Assembly (NCBI RefSeq): GCF_026236535.1 | Contig: NZ_JAHTMW010000032.1 | Span: 1-64,000, forward strand | Length of the DNA: 64,000 nt | Source of the DNA: Streptomyces sp. SKN60 | Lineage (GTDB): Bacteria; Actinomycetota; Actinomycetes; Streptomycetales; Streptomycetaceae | Reading direction: 5' to 3' | Shown: positions 8,306-18,067 of the stretch, in pieces | Numbering within the stretch: position 1 is the stretch's first letter | Layout: the number at the start of each line of letters is the position of its first letter | Made by a program: the position numbers and the translations under genes | Notes under the pieces: generated by a model | Database searches by the model: none | What the model was told of the DNA's origin: nothing | Seen by the model: only the letters and a program-made list of their open reading frames with translations

Positions 8306-9137
8306 GGAACTGCCTTCCTTCTCGGGGAGCCGGCACCATCGCCGCCGTCGTGACCTCGCGCAGGGCGGTCATGCCTTGTCGCGCCAGCGGCGCGGGGGGC
8401 CGCATCTTGTAATGATCATTGAATATTTCGAGCGAGATCGGGCCGTCATAACCGTTGGCCAGCACAGGCGCCAGGAACGCGGCCACATCGAAATCGCCCT
8501 CGCCCGGCAAGCAGCGGTGATGCCGGCTCCAGGACTTCACATCCAGACCCATGCGGGGAGCATCCGAGACCTGGATCAGCGCGATGCGCTCCGGCGGCAC
8601 GTCGGAAAGATCCTCGAAATGGTCGTTCAGGGCCAGGGTGTGGAAGCTGTCGAGCACCAGACCTATGTTTGCGGCGCCGGAGAGCTCGATCATTCTCCAG
8701 GCCTGACGGAACGTATTGACCCGCAGCCCCCAGGACAGCGCCTCGTAACCGATCGAAAACCCTCTGGCCGCGGCCCTTTCGCCCAGGAGCGCCAGGTCTT
8801 CGGCGACCTCCTCGTCGTCGAGATCCGAAACGTCGCTGACGTTGCTGCACAGGATCAGTGTGCTGGTCCGCAACTGCTCCATGGAGTCGAAGATTCGCTC
8901 GATCCGGTCCAGCTTGGGCGCCAGCTGGTCCCTGGGGCCGCCTTCGAAATCCCTGAGCGGCTGATAGTTGATGATCTCCAGGCCGAGGTCTTCCGCCATG
9001 GTTCGGGCGACGGGCACCGAAGATGCCTGCAGGTCCCATTCCATCAATTCGATACCAGAGAAGCCGGCGTCAGCGATTGCCTCCATTTTCTCTGGCAGCG
9101 AGCCACCCAGGGTGACCGTACCCATGTGGTAATCCAC
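8289..9137 (-). CDS. TIM-barrel protein, probable 3-dehydroshikimate dehydratase
   Basis: 282 residues of the AP-endonuclease-2/xylose-isomerase-like TIM barrel. Metal-ligand candidates are Glu in IGYEALSW, Asp/His in LVLDSFHTL, His in SRHHRCLPGEGDFD and Glu in SLEIFND; the last two segments are close to those of QuiC/QsuB-type 3-dehydroshikimate dehydratases, which make protocatechuate. Sugar isomerase or epimerase is the alternative. Start is GTG 9137, placed by GGGAGG 8 nt upstream; an in-frame codon at 9167 lacks a ribosome site. First gene of the leftward operon. Confidence 0.78.
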   Translation of the reverse strand: MDYHMGTVTLGGSLPEKMEAIADAGFSGIELMEWDLQASSVPVARTMAEDLGLEIINYQPLRDFEGGPRDQLAPKLDRIERIFDSMEQLRTSTLILCSNVSDVSDLDDEEVAEDLALLGERAAARGFSIGYEALSWGLRVNTFRQAWRMIELSGAANIGLVLDSFHTLALNDHFEDLSDVPPERIALIQVSDAPRMGLDVKSWSRHHRCLPGEGDFDVAAFLAPVLANGYDGPISLEIFNDHYKMRPPAPLARQGMTALREVTTAAMVPAPREGRQFHEHRI

Positions 9138-9557
9138 TTCGCTTACCTCCCGATGGTGGAACGGCACGTCACAGTGCAGATCGATAGCTGCGTTCGCAGT
9201 CGGCAGGCAGCTACATCGAAACCGGTTCCAAACCGGCCTGAATCCGCCGGCGGTGTTCCGGCGAGCGGTTTCAGGCGGCCTCTGGCAGACAGGCAGTCAC
9301 ACGCCGAGCATTTTTGATGCCGGCCACTGATGACTCTCTCCTGCTGCTTCCTCGGTCGACCCATACGATGTCAACCAGGAGCGGCGGGCAGGCGGAACTG
9401 CACCCAAGGATGCACCGGGCCCGGGCCCGGGCCCGCGACCGCGACCGCGATCAGGACGAGGACGCGTGCGAGGCCGCGTGCGAGGGGCGAGGTGCTGCCG
9501 TACACCCTTGGATGCAGTCACGGCCTGGGACGACACGATCCTCGTAGGCTGAACGCC
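9138..9557. promoter_or_regulatory. Divergent control region of the aromatic pathway
   Basis: 420 bp without a credible gene between the leftward operon and the rightward prenyltransferase. It contains two AAACCGG heptamers (9219-9225, 9230-9236) separated by 4 bp, that is an 11-bp period, 82-99 nt before the operon start: the layout of sites bound by SARP activators. An inverted pair TGCACCCAAGGATGCA (9399-9414) and TACACCCTTGGATGCA (9501-9516) and three GGGCCC copies near 9417-9436 also lie here. Confidence 0.45.
9545..9550 (+). promoter_or_regulatory. -10 box TAGGCT of the prenyltransferase gene
   Basis: TAGGCT ends 7 nt before GTG 9558, with no Shine-Dalgarno sequence, as expected for a leaderless transcript. 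Confidence 0.5.
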
Positions 9558-10514
9558 GTGACAATGACCTCCGGCAGAGCTCTCCTCCCCGAATCGCGGC
9601 CTCGTGCTTCGCGGCCACGTGCTTCGCTCTGCCGCGTCCTCCGCTACGCGCGTCTGAGCCTGGTCGAGGCACGGCCTGTGGTTCAGCTCGTGTTCCTCAC
9701 ACGGTTCGCGGTGGGCGCCGCCTTCGTCTCCCAGGATCTGGCGGACGGACCGCACCTGGCCGCCGGGGTCCTCGTCTGGTGGCTGGCGGTGGTGGGCGCC
9801 TACCTCGTCAACGGCGTGCTGGACGTCAAGGAGGACCGCGCCAACGGGTCCGCCCGTCCGATCGCCCGGGGCGATCTGCCGGAGCGGACGGCCGCGTCGC
9901 TCACCGCGGTCGTGGCCGCGGGGTCCCTTCTGCTGTCCCTGTACGTCCCCGGACTCACCCTGTGGGTGGCGCTGTTCCTGCTGCTTGGCTGGCTCTATTC
10001 GGCGCCGCCGTTTCCCGCGAAACGCTGGAGCAGCACCTGCGCGGTGGTGGTGTTCGGACTCGGCTGGACCTCGTTCGCTGCGGGTGCCGTGGCCGTGGGG
10101 GGCGAACTCGGCCCTTCCGGGCTGGTATTCGCCACAGTGATGAGCGCCTGGATGGCCCTGGTGGGAGCGGTCGTCAAGGACCTCGGTGACGTCGAGGGAG
10201 ACGCCGTCGGCGGGCGTCGTACCGTGGCCGTGCGCCACGGTGCCGCCCGGGCCCGCGCGGTCGCGGTGGCGGGCGCTCTCCTCGTCGGAGCGGGCGGGGT
10301 ACTGGCGGCGCTGGTCTGGGCTCCGCTGACGCTGGCCGGAGCGGTCCCCGTGGCGATCGGCGCCGTCTGCCTGGTGGCGCAGATCGTCCGTACGGCCAGG
10401 GCCGCCGACGGGGACAGGAAGACCCGCCGCAGTGCGTACCGCGTGTTCATGTGCACCCAGTTCGCGGCGAACATCACGATGCTGCTCGCGCTCCTGCTGC
10501 ACGGACCCGCGTGA
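9558..10514 (+). CDS. UbiA-family prenyltransferase
   Basis: 318-residue integral membrane protein with eight or so hydrophobic segments. The two Asp-rich, Mg-diphosphate-binding motifs are present: NGVLDVKEDRANGSARP (first, about residue 90) and KDLGDVEGDAVGGRRT (second). The family transfers isoprenoid chains onto aromatics (4-hydroxybenzoate, homogentisate, naphthoate) at the membrane. Its position opposite the aromatic operon suggests the ring made there is the acceptor, but menaquinone-like or carotenoid-type roles remain possible. GTG 9558 is preferred over ATG 9564 because the -10 box lies 7 nt before it. Confidence 0.88.
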   Translation: MTMTSGRALLPESRPRASRPRASLCRVLRYARLSLVEARPVVQLVFLTRFAVGAAFVSQDLADGPHLAAGVLVWWLAVVGAYLVNGVLDVKEDRANGSARPIARGDLPERTAASLTAVVAAGSLLLSLYVPGLTLWVALFLLLGWLYSAPPFPAKRWSSTCAVVVFGLGWTSFAAGAVAVGGELGPSGLVFATVMSAWMALVGAVVKDLGDVEGDAVGGRRTVAVRHGAARARAVAVAGALLVGAGGVLAALVWAPLTLAGAVPVAIGAVCLVAQIVRTARAADGDRKTRRSAYRVFMCTQFAANITMLLALLLHGPA

Positions 10515-10529
10515 CCGTGGCCGCCCGTG

Positions 10530-10566
10530 CAGCGGTCCGTGCACAGGTCCCTGCACAGGTCCGTGG
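10530..10566. repeat. Short tandem repeat in the prenyltransferase/regulator gap
   Basis: Three near copies of GGTCCsTGCACA lie between the convergent stops at 10514 and 10568. No classic terminator hairpin is visible here. Confidence 0.4.
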
Positions 10567-10567
10567 G

Positions 10568-11293
10568 TCAGTAGCGCCCGAAGGCCTTGTTGACGGCGTC
10601 GATGCGGGACACGGCGCCCAACTTGCCGTAGATGTTGTTGAGATGCCGCTTCACGGTCGCCGTGGTGATGCCGAGCTGGCGGGCTATCTGGCTGTTGGTC
10701 ATCGCCTTCGCCACCCCCTCGAGCACCTCCTTCTCGCGCCGGGACAACGCCACGCCCACCCCGGCGTGCATCGGCGCCGCCTCGGAGACGCCCTCGGCGG
10801 CTGCGGTGTCGTCATCGTTCGGCAGGGGGTCGGTGGTCCGGGCGGTGGTCCGGGCGGTGGCCCCGCCGTAGCCGACGGCGCCCGCGTAGAGCCGGCTTCC
10901 GGCGCTGGAGCGGAACGCGGTGCTGATCAGCAACAGCGCGGGGGCCCGTCGCGCGGGCGCCTCGTGCTGAACGGCGGCGTTGATGGTCGGCTGCATGGCG
11001 TTCCACAGGATCTCCACCGCACGCACCGACTCGGCGACCGCGATCCCCTGGTTGGCCCGGTCGGTGCCCACGAGATGCGAGTACCGCCAGGCTTCGGCCG
11101 ACTCGAGCGGCCCGTCCCCGGTCAGTCGCGCGACACAGTCCTCCACGATCGCCTGCGCCTGGTCGCGGCACTTCGGCCAGGCTTCCTTGCGCATGGCCAG
11201 GGGACTGCGGACCGTCCTCAACGCCAGCTGATAGGCGTGGATGACGTCTGGTATCGCGTTACGCAGAAACTGCGCCGCAGCCGGGTAACGCAA
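10568..11293 (-). CDS. LuxR-family transcriptional regulator
   Basis: 241 residues. The last 65 form a LuxR helix-turn-helix (LSRREKEVLEGVAKAMTNSQ, then IARQLGITTATVKRHLNNIY). The first 140 are helical with RANQGIAVAESVRAVEIL, reminiscent of the RsbRD/PucR-type helical sensor domains; no phosphorylation receiver is present. The ORF opens just after a TAG; TTG 11293 has GGGAGG about 5 nt upstream, otherwise the first ATG is at MRKEAW about 34 residues in. Adjacent to the aromatic pathway, it may be its regulator. Confidence 0.7.
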   Translation of the reverse strand: MRYPAAAQFLRNAIPDVIHAYQLALRTVRSPLAMRKEAWPKCRDQAQAIVEDCVARLTGDGPLESAEAWRYSHLVGTDRANQGIAVAESVRAVEILWNAMQPTINAAVQHEAPARRAPALLLISTAFRSSAGSRLYAGAVGYGGATARTTARTTDPLPNDDDTAAAEGVSEAAPMHAGVGVALSRREKEVLEGVAKAMTNSQIARQLGITTATVKRHLNNIYGKLGAVSRIDAVNKAFGRY

Positions 11294-11453
11294 AGGCCCT
11301 CCCTGCTACAGCCCTCTCGAACGAGCGGTTCGAGGCCGTAGCCCAGTGTGACGATGATCGTTCCGAACACGATACCGAACACCCCCACCCAATGCCTCGG
11401 CGCCCCGAGGGCCCGACCCCACGGAGTCGGACCCTCCCTGACCTGCACATGTG

Positions 11454-12542
<1,089 letters not shown>

Positions 12543-12726
12543 GGTGGCGACTTCCCTATGAGGAGTGGAGGTGGGGCGATCCCCCAGTTTACGGGGCGCG
12601 CGTCCGGGTCCCGCCGCTCGCACCGGACCGTGACCCCGGGCGGGCCGACCCGGCCAGGACGGCCCTCTTCGCGCCAAGGTCACCCAAAGGGCGTGTCCCG
12701 TACGGGGTTCCCGGGCCGTTCCGACC

Positions 12727-12732
12727 TACGTT
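12727..12732 (+). promoter_or_regulatory. -10 box TACGTT before the DUF6542 gene
   Basis: TACGTT ends 6 nt before GTG 12739, indicating a leaderless transcript. Confidence 0.45.
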
Positions 12733-12738
12733 GGTGGG

Positions 12739-13365
12739 GTGGAGCAGCACAAGACACGTAAGCCGCAGCCCCGACGACCCGCAGCGGGCCGGCCGCAGGG
12801 CCCCGTGACGCCGCCCGGCGCGCTGGTCGAGGGTGCCGCGGTGTACCGCGTGGCCGCCCGGCCCCGGCCCGGCCGGCCTCGGGTGGAGCGGCCCGCGCCG
12901 CCCGTCGTGGTGGCGCTGCGCCGGCTGCCCAATCCGCGGCTCACCGGGCTCGGCGCCGGGCTCTTCGCGTCCGCCGTGATGCTGGTGATCGGCTTTCTGG
13001 ACTGGCTGATCCTCGACGGTTCCCCGCTCGCCTACGGGCTGCTGTTCCTGCCGGTCAGCGCGCTGACTGCGCTGTGGGTCCGTACCGCCGACCTGGTCAC
13101 CGCGCCGATCAGCGTGCCGATCGCGTTCGCCGTGGGCGTGGTGCCGATCTCCGGCGGTACGGGCGGGGTCGGCGGGCAGGCGATGGCCCTGGTCACGGCG
13201 CTCGCCGTGCACGCGGGCTGGCTGTACGGCGGCACTCTCGTCGCCGGTGTCATCGCGAGCGTACGCAAGGTGCGGGACATGGGGCGCCGTCAGCGCGCCG
13301 CCGCGGCAGCCGGCGGCGGCAAGCCCGTACGCCCGGTCCGCCGCCCGGCCCCCGAGCGCGGCTAG
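12739..13365 (+). CDS. DUF6542-type membrane protein
   Basis: 208 residues: a basic, Pro-rich cytoplasmic N terminus (1-70), about four closely packed hydrophobic segments (residues 75-175), and a basic C-terminal tail. It matches the small Streptomyces membrane proteins grouped as DUF6542, function unknown. It converges on ppgK with only 32 bp between stops and no terminator hairpin. Confidence 0.75.
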   Translation: MEQHKTRKPQPRRPAAGRPQGPVTPPGALVEGAAVYRVAARPRPGRPRVERPAPPVVVALRRLPNPRLTGLGAGLFASAVMLVIGFLDWLILDGSPLAYGLLFLPVSALTALWVRTADLVTAPISVPIAFAVGVVPISGGTGGVGGQAMALVTALAVHAGWLYGGTLVAGVIASVRKVRDMGRRQRAAAAAGGGKPVRPVRRPAPERG

Positions 13366-13397
13366 CAGAGGCAGAGGCAGGAGCAGGGAGAGGTCCC

Positions 13398-14138
13398 CTA
13401 TCCCTTCGCCGCCATCGCCGCGCCCACGATGCCCGCGTTGTTCTGCAGCTCCGCCGGGACGATCTCGGCGCGGATGTCCTCGATCAGCGGCAGGAACCTG
13501 TCCGCCTTGCGGCTCACGCCGCCGCCGATGATGAAGAGCTCCGGCGAGAACAGCATCTCCACGTGCGCCAGGTACTTCTGCAGCCGCCGGGTCGCCCAGT
13601 GCTCCCAGCTCAGATCCTCGTCCTCGCGGGCCTTCGACGAGGCGCGCTTCTCGGCGTCGTGGCCCTTCAGCTCCAGGTGGCCCAGCTCGGTGTTGGGGAC
13701 CAGGGTGCCGTCGACGAAGACGGCCGAGCCGATTCCGGTGCCGAGGGTCAGCAGGATGACGGTGCCCTTGCGGCCGCGGCCCGCGCCGAAGGTCATCTCG
13801 GCGATGCCGGCGGCGTCGGCGTCGTTGAGGACGGTCACCGGGAGCCCGCCGAGGCGGTCGGCGAGCAGTTTGCCCGCGTCGACGCCGATCCAGCGCTTGT
13901 CGACGTTGGCGGCGGTACGGATGGTGGAGCCGGTGACCACCCCCGGGAAGGTGACGCCGACCGGGCCCGACCACCCGAAGTGCTCGACGACCTCGACGAC
14001 GCGGCCCGCGACGTCGTCGGGCGTCGCGGGCTGCGGGGTGAGCACCTTGTGGCGCTCCTGGGCGAGGTCGCCGCGGTCGAGGTCCACGGGCGCGCCCTTG
14101 ATGCCCGATCCGCCGATGTCCACTCCGAAGACGTTCAT
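13398..14138 (-). CDS. ppgK: Polyphosphate glucokinase (ROK family)
   Basis: 246 residues. Phosphate-binding GVDIGGSGIKG at the N terminus, catalytic VLNDADAAGIAEM and second phosphate motif LLTLGTGIGSAVF; the short length and NTELGHLELKGHDAE region are those of actinobacterial PpgK, which uses polyphosphate or ATP to phosphorylate glucose in the cytoplasm. A TAACGT -10 box 7 nt upstream of ATG 14138 suggests a leaderless message. It is followed upstream by ispH in the same orientation, 30 bp away. Confidence 0.93.
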   Translation of the reverse strand: MNVFGVDIGGSGIKGAPVDLDRGDLAQERHKVLTPQPATPDDVAGRVVEVVEHFGWSGPVGVTFPGVVTGSTIRTAANVDKRWIGVDAGKLLADRLGGLPVTVLNDADAAGIAEMTFGAGRGRKGTVILLTLGTGIGSAVFVDGTLVPNTELGHLELKGHDAEKRASSKAREDEDLSWEHWATRRLQKYLAHVEMLFSPELFIIGGGVSRKADRFLPLIEDIRAEIVPAELQNNAGIVGAAMAAKG

Positions 14139-14145
14139 GGACCCA

Positions 14146-14151
14146 ACGTTA
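14146..14151 (-). promoter_or_regulatory. -10 box TAACGT of ppgK
   Basis: Seven nucleotides separate this hexamer from the ppgK ATG; no Shine-Dalgarno is present. Confidence 0.45.
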
Positions 14152-14168
14152 CGGGCCGGAGCGCTCCG

Positions 14169-15167
14169 TCACTCGTTTTCGACGAGGGCCGCGGCCTTGG
14201 CGCGCAGGTCCTGGTCGCGGAGCTCCTTGGGGAGGGAGAAGGTCAGCGACTCGTCGGCGGTCTTGACCAGCTCGACGTCCACGTAGCCGCGCTGGGACAG
14301 CCACTCCAGGACCTCCTGGACGAGGACGTCCGGCACCGAGGCGCCCGAGGAGAGGCCGACGCTGGTGACGCCCTCCAGCCAGGCCTCGTCGATCTCACTG
14401 GCGAAGTCGACCAGGTACGCGGCGGGGGCGCCGGCCTGCTTGGCGACGTCGACCATGCGCTGCGAGTTGGAGGAGTTCTTGGAGCCGACCACGATGACCA
14501 GCTCGGACTGGCCGGCGAGCTCCTTGATGGCGGTCTGGCGGTTCTGCGTGGCGTAGCAGATGTCGTCGGAGGGCGGGGAGATCAGCTCGGGGAACTTCTC
14601 CTTGAGCGCGTCCACCGTCTCCATGGTCTCGTCGACCGAGAGCGTGGTCTGGGAGAGCCAGACGACCCGGGACGGGTCGCGGACCTCGACCTTGGCGACG
14701 TCCTCGGGGCCGTCGACCAGCTGGATGTGGTCGGGGGCCTCGCCGGAGGTGCCGATGACCTCCTCGTGGCCCTCGTGGCCGATGAGGAGGATGTCGAAGT
14801 CCTCCTTGGCAAAGCGCACGGCCTCCTTGTGGACCTTGGTGACCAGCGGGCAGGTGGCGTCGATGGTCTTCAGGCGGCCCTCGCGGGCCTCCTCGTGCAC
14901 GGTCGGGGCGACGCCGTGGGCGGAGAACATCACGATGTTGCCCGGCGGCACCTCGGTCGCCTGGTCGACGAAGATGGCGCCCTTCCGCTCCAGGGTCTGC
15001 ACGACGTACTTGTTGTGGACGATCTCGTGCCGGACGTAGATCGGGGCGCCGTACTGTTCGAGGGCCTTCTCCACGGCGATCACGGCACGGTCCACGCCCG
15101 CGCAGTAGCCGCGGGGAGCGGCGAGCAGGACACGCTTCGGGCGGTTGGCGGCGGGCGTCGCAGTCAT
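14169..15167 (-). CDS. ispH: 4-hydroxy-3-methylbut-2-enyl diphosphate reductase
   Basis: 332 residues. Last enzyme of the MEP isoprenoid pathway, reducing HMBPP to IPP and DMAPP with a [4Fe-4S] cluster. The three cluster Cys are Cys22 in PRGYCAGVDRAV, one in DATCPLVTKVHKEA and one in DICYATQNRQ; substrate-binding SAHGVAPTVHE and SNSQRM are present. Start is ATG 15167 rather than 15176 because the -10 box TACGAT occupies 15175-15180. Supplies precursors for UppS and the UbiA enzyme elsewhere in the window. Confidence 0.95.
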   Translation of the reverse strand: MTATPAANRPKRVLLAAPRGYCAGVDRAVIAVEKALEQYGAPIYVRHEIVHNKYVVQTLERKGAIFVDQATEVPPGNIVMFSAHGVAPTVHEEAREGRLKTIDATCPLVTKVHKEAVRFAKEDFDILLIGHEGHEEVIGTSGEAPDHIQLVDGPEDVAKVEVRDPSRVVWLSQTTLSVDETMETVDALKEKFPELISPPSDDICYATQNRQTAIKELAGQSELVIVVGSKNSSNSQRMVDVAKQAGAPAAYLVDFASEIDEAWLEGVTSVGLSSGASVPDVLVQEVLEWLSQRGYVDVELVKTADESLTFSLPKELRDQDLRAKAAALVENE

Positions 15168-15174
15168 GGTCCCC

Positions 15175-15180
15175 ATCGTA
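15175..15180 (-). promoter_or_regulatory. -10 box TACGAT of ispH
   Basis: The hexamer overlaps an upstream in-frame ATG (15176) and sits 7 nt from ATG 15167, which decides the ispH start. Confidence 0.55.
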
Positions 15181-15265
15181 AGGCCGCGCGGGTGGGTGGC
15201 TGATCGGCGTTCCGGTCGGCGTTTTGATCAGCGGTTCGCCTTGCGGCGTGGCCGAGACTTGCGCC

Positions 15266-16624
15266 ATGGCTGAGGAATCCCAGGTGCGAGACGAAGCACC
15301 CGACCACGAGGGGCTTCGGCGGAATCTTGGATTTCGCGACCTGGTGGTCTACGGGCTCCTGTTCATCGCCCCGATGGCACCGGTCGGCGTGTTCGGCACG
15401 CTCGACGCCAAGTCGCACGGCGCGGTCGCACTCGTGTACGTGGTGGCCACGGTCGCCATGGGCTTCACGGCCTTCAGTTACGCGCAGATGGTGCGGGTCG
15501 CGCCGCGGGCCGGGTCGGTCTTCACGTACGCCCGTACGGCGCTGGGCGAGGGCCCCGGTTTCGTGGCCGGGTGGATGGCGCTGCTCGACTACCTCCTCAT
15601 CCCGGCGGTGGCGTATCTCTTCGCCGGCATCGCGATGGAGGCGCTGGTCCCCGAGGTGCACCGCTGGGTGTGGACCGGGATCGCGGTGGTGGTGACGACC
15701 CTGCTGAACCTGTGGGGGGTACGGGCCGCGGCCCGGGTCGGCTTCGCGGTGCTCGCGATGGAGATCGTGGTGCTGCTTGTGTTCGTGGTCTCGGCGGTCG
15801 TCGTGCTCGTACGGAACGGGCCGCAGCGGGACTGGTGGTCGCCGCTCACCGGTGACGGCAGCTTCTCGGTGGCGGCGGTCGTCGGTGCGGTGTCGGTGGC
15901 CGTGCTGTCGTACCTCGGCTTCGACGCGATCGCCTCCTTCGCGGAGGAGGTGACCGGCGGGCCGTCGAAGGTGGCGCGGGCGGTGCTGTTCTGTCTGGTG
16001 TTGGCGGGTGCGCTGTTCGTGGCGCAGACCTGGCTGGTGGCGCTGCTCGAACCGGTCTCGTCGGCGGAGCTGGCGGTCGAGCCGGCGAGGCAGGGTTCGG
16101 CGTTCTACGACGCGGTGGACACGTCCGTGGGCGGCTGGCTGCACGACCTGGTGGCGGTGTCGAAGGCGATCGGCGCGGCCTTCGCGGCGCTCGCCGGGCA
16201 GGCGGCGGGCGGCCGACTGCTCTTCGCGATGGGCCGGGACCGGCGCCTGCCGCACCTCCTGGCCCGTACCGACTCGGGCGTGCCGCGGGTGGCGCTGCTC
16301 GTCTCGGCAGCGGTCACGATGATCGCGGCGGTGTGGGCGGCCCGGCGCGACGACGGCCTCGACCATCTGGTCTCGGTCGTCGACATCGGCGCGCTCACCG
16401 CCTTCGTGCTGCTGCACGCGAGCGTGGTGAGCTGGTTCGCCGTCCGCCGCATGGCCGGCCCGCCCCGCTGGCTGCCGCACCTGGTGGCGCCCGTCCTCGG
16501 CGCGGCCATCCTGATCGCGGTGATCGTGGAGGCCTCGCCCTCGGCGCAGGTGGTGGGCGTGATCTGGTTCGGCATCGGGCTGGTGGTGCTCGCGGTGCAG
16601 GGGGCGCGGCGGCCGCTGCCGTGA
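15266..16624 (+). CDS. APC-family amino-acid permease
   Basis: 452 residues with about twelve transmembrane segments. The first segment region LVVYGLLFIAPMAPVGVFG and the SYLGFDAIASFAEEVTGGP motif in TM6 are typical of amino acid-polyamine-organocation permeases. Substrate unknown. Start is ATG 15266, giving a short polar N terminus; an in-frame codon at 15224 lies inside the divergent promoter area shared with ispH. Confidence 0.88.
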   Translation: MAEESQVRDEAPDHEGLRRNLGFRDLVVYGLLFIAPMAPVGVFGTLDAKSHGAVALVYVVATVAMGFTAFSYAQMVRVAPRAGSVFTYARTALGEGPGFVAGWMALLDYLLIPAVAYLFAGIAMEALVPEVHRWVWTGIAVVVTTLLNLWGVRAAARVGFAVLAMEIVVLLVFVVSAVVVLVRNGPQRDWWSPLTGDGSFSVAAVVGAVSVAVLSYLGFDAIASFAEEVTGGPSKVARAVLFCLVLAGALFVAQTWLVALLEPVSSAELAVEPARQGSAFYDAVDTSVGGWLHDLVAVSKAIGAAFAALAGQAAGGRLLFAMGRDRRLPHLLARTDSGVPRVALLVSAAVTMIAAVWAARRDDGLDHLVSVVDIGALTAFVLLHASVVSWFAVRRMAGPPRWLPHLVAPVLGAAILIAVIVEASPSAQVVGVIWFGIGLVVLAVQGARRPLP

Positions 16625-16672
16625 GGTGGGGTGGGCCCCGCACGGCGGACTTACGGTGTCCGACCCTCCCGT

Positions 16673-16678
16673 TACGCT
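16673..16678 (+). promoter_or_regulatory. -10 box TACGCT of xseA
   Basis: Six nucleotides from the xseA ATG 16685; the upstream TTACGG (16651-16656) is a weak -35 candidate at 16-bp spacing. Confidence 0.45.
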
Positions 16679-16684
16679 CGGTGC

Positions 16685-17938
16685 ATGGGTCTGAACACGT
16701 CAGCGGAAGCGCCGATCCCCGTCGGTGAGGTGTCCCGGCTGATCGGGGGCTGGATCGATCGGTTGGGGGCGATCTGGGTCGAGGGGCAGATCACGCAGTT
16801 GTCGCGGCGGCCGGGGGCCGGCGTGGTGTTCTTGACGCTGCGGGATCCGTCGTACGACATCTCGATCAACGTCACCTGCTATCGCCAGGTCTTCGACGCC
16901 GTCGCGGACGTCGTGTCCGAGGGCGCCCGGGTGGTCGTGCACGCGAAGCCGGAGTGGTACGCGCCGCGGGGGCAGTTGTCGTTGCGGGCTGCGGAGATAC
17001 GGCCGGTCGGGATCGGTGAGCTGCTCGCGCGCCTGGAGATGCTGAAGCGGACGCTGGCCGCGGAGGGGCTGTTCGCGCTCGACCGGAAGAAGCCGGTGCC
17101 GTTTCTGCCGCAGCTGATCGGTCTGGTCTGCGGCCGGGCGTCGGCGGCCGAGCGGGACGTGCTCGAGAACGCGCGGCGCCGCTGGCCCGCCGTCCGGTTC
17201 GAGGTGCGGAACGTGCCGGTGCAGGGCGTGAAGGCCGTGCCGCAGGTGATCCAGGCGGTGCGGGAGCTCGACGCACACGCGGGGGTCGACGTGATCGTCG
17301 TGGCCCGGGGCGGCGGCAGCGTCGAGGACCTGCTGCCGTTCTCGGACGAGCAGCTGATCCGGGCGGTGGCGGAGTGCCGTACGCCGGTGGTGTCGGCGAT
17401 CGGCCACGAGCCGGACTCGCCGCTGCTCGACCTGGTCGCGGACCTGCGGGCGTCCACGCCCACCGACGCCGCCAAGAAGGTGGTGCCGGACGTGGGCGAG
17501 GAGCTGGACCGGGTGCGCGGGATGCGGGACCGGGCGCTGCGCGCCGTGCGGGGGCTTCTGGAGCGGGAGGAGCGGGGGCTCGCGCACGCGCTCGCCCGGC
17601 CGGTCATGGAGCACCCGCAGCGGATGGTCGAGGTCCGCGAGGACGAGCTCGACGCGCTGCTCGCCCGCAGCCGCCGTACCTTCGGGCACCTGCTCGACCG
17701 GGCCGACTCGGAGCTCTCGCACACCCGGGCCCGGGTCCGCGCGCTGTCCCCGGCGGCCACGATGGAGCGGGGTTACGCGGTGCTCCAGCGCGCCGACGGC
17801 TCGGTGGTGCGGGACCCGGCGGAGGTCGCGGCGGACGAGGAGCTGCGGGCCCGGGTGGCCGCGGGCGAGTTCACCGTCCGGCGCGTGGAGGGTGAACGCG
17901 TGGACGACGAACTTGTGGACGGTGGACTCGGCGGTTGA
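16685..17938 (+). CDS. xseA: Exodeoxyribonuclease VII large subunit
   Basis: 417 residues: N-terminal OB-fold nucleic-acid-binding domain (1-105; IWVEGQITQLSRR), catalytic core with VIVVARGGGSVEDLLPFSDE and SAIGHEPDSPLLDLVADLRA, then a long coiled-coil (about 270-360) with ATMERGYAVLQ near the end. Degrades single-stranded DNA with XseB, encoded next. Family length is slightly above 400, so complete. Confidence 0.95.
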   Translation: MGLNTSAEAPIPVGEVSRLIGGWIDRLGAIWVEGQITQLSRRPGAGVVFLTLRDPSYDISINVTCYRQVFDAVADVVSEGARVVVHAKPEWYAPRGQLSLRAAEIRPVGIGELLARLEMLKRTLAAEGLFALDRKKPVPFLPQLIGLVCGRASAAERDVLENARRRWPAVRFEVRNVPVQGVKAVPQVIQAVRELDAHAGVDVIVVARGGGSVEDLLPFSDEQLIRAVAECRTPVVSAIGHEPDSPLLDLVADLRASTPTDAAKKVVPDVGEELDRVRGMRDRALRAVRGLLEREERGLAHALARPVMEHPQRMVEVREDELDALLARSRRTFGHLLDRADSELSHTRARVRALSPAATMERGYAVLQRADGSVVRDPAEVAADEELRARVAAGEFTVRRVEGERVDDELVDGGLGG

Positions 17939-18067
17939 CCCGCTGAGGCCTGCCGCGCACGCTTCGGCGGCGCACTCGCCGGCGGGCTTCTCCGGCCCGT
18001 ATCCGGCCCGTATCCGGCCGAAAAGCATCGAACGAACAAGACGACCTGACAGACGAAGGTGGAACCC

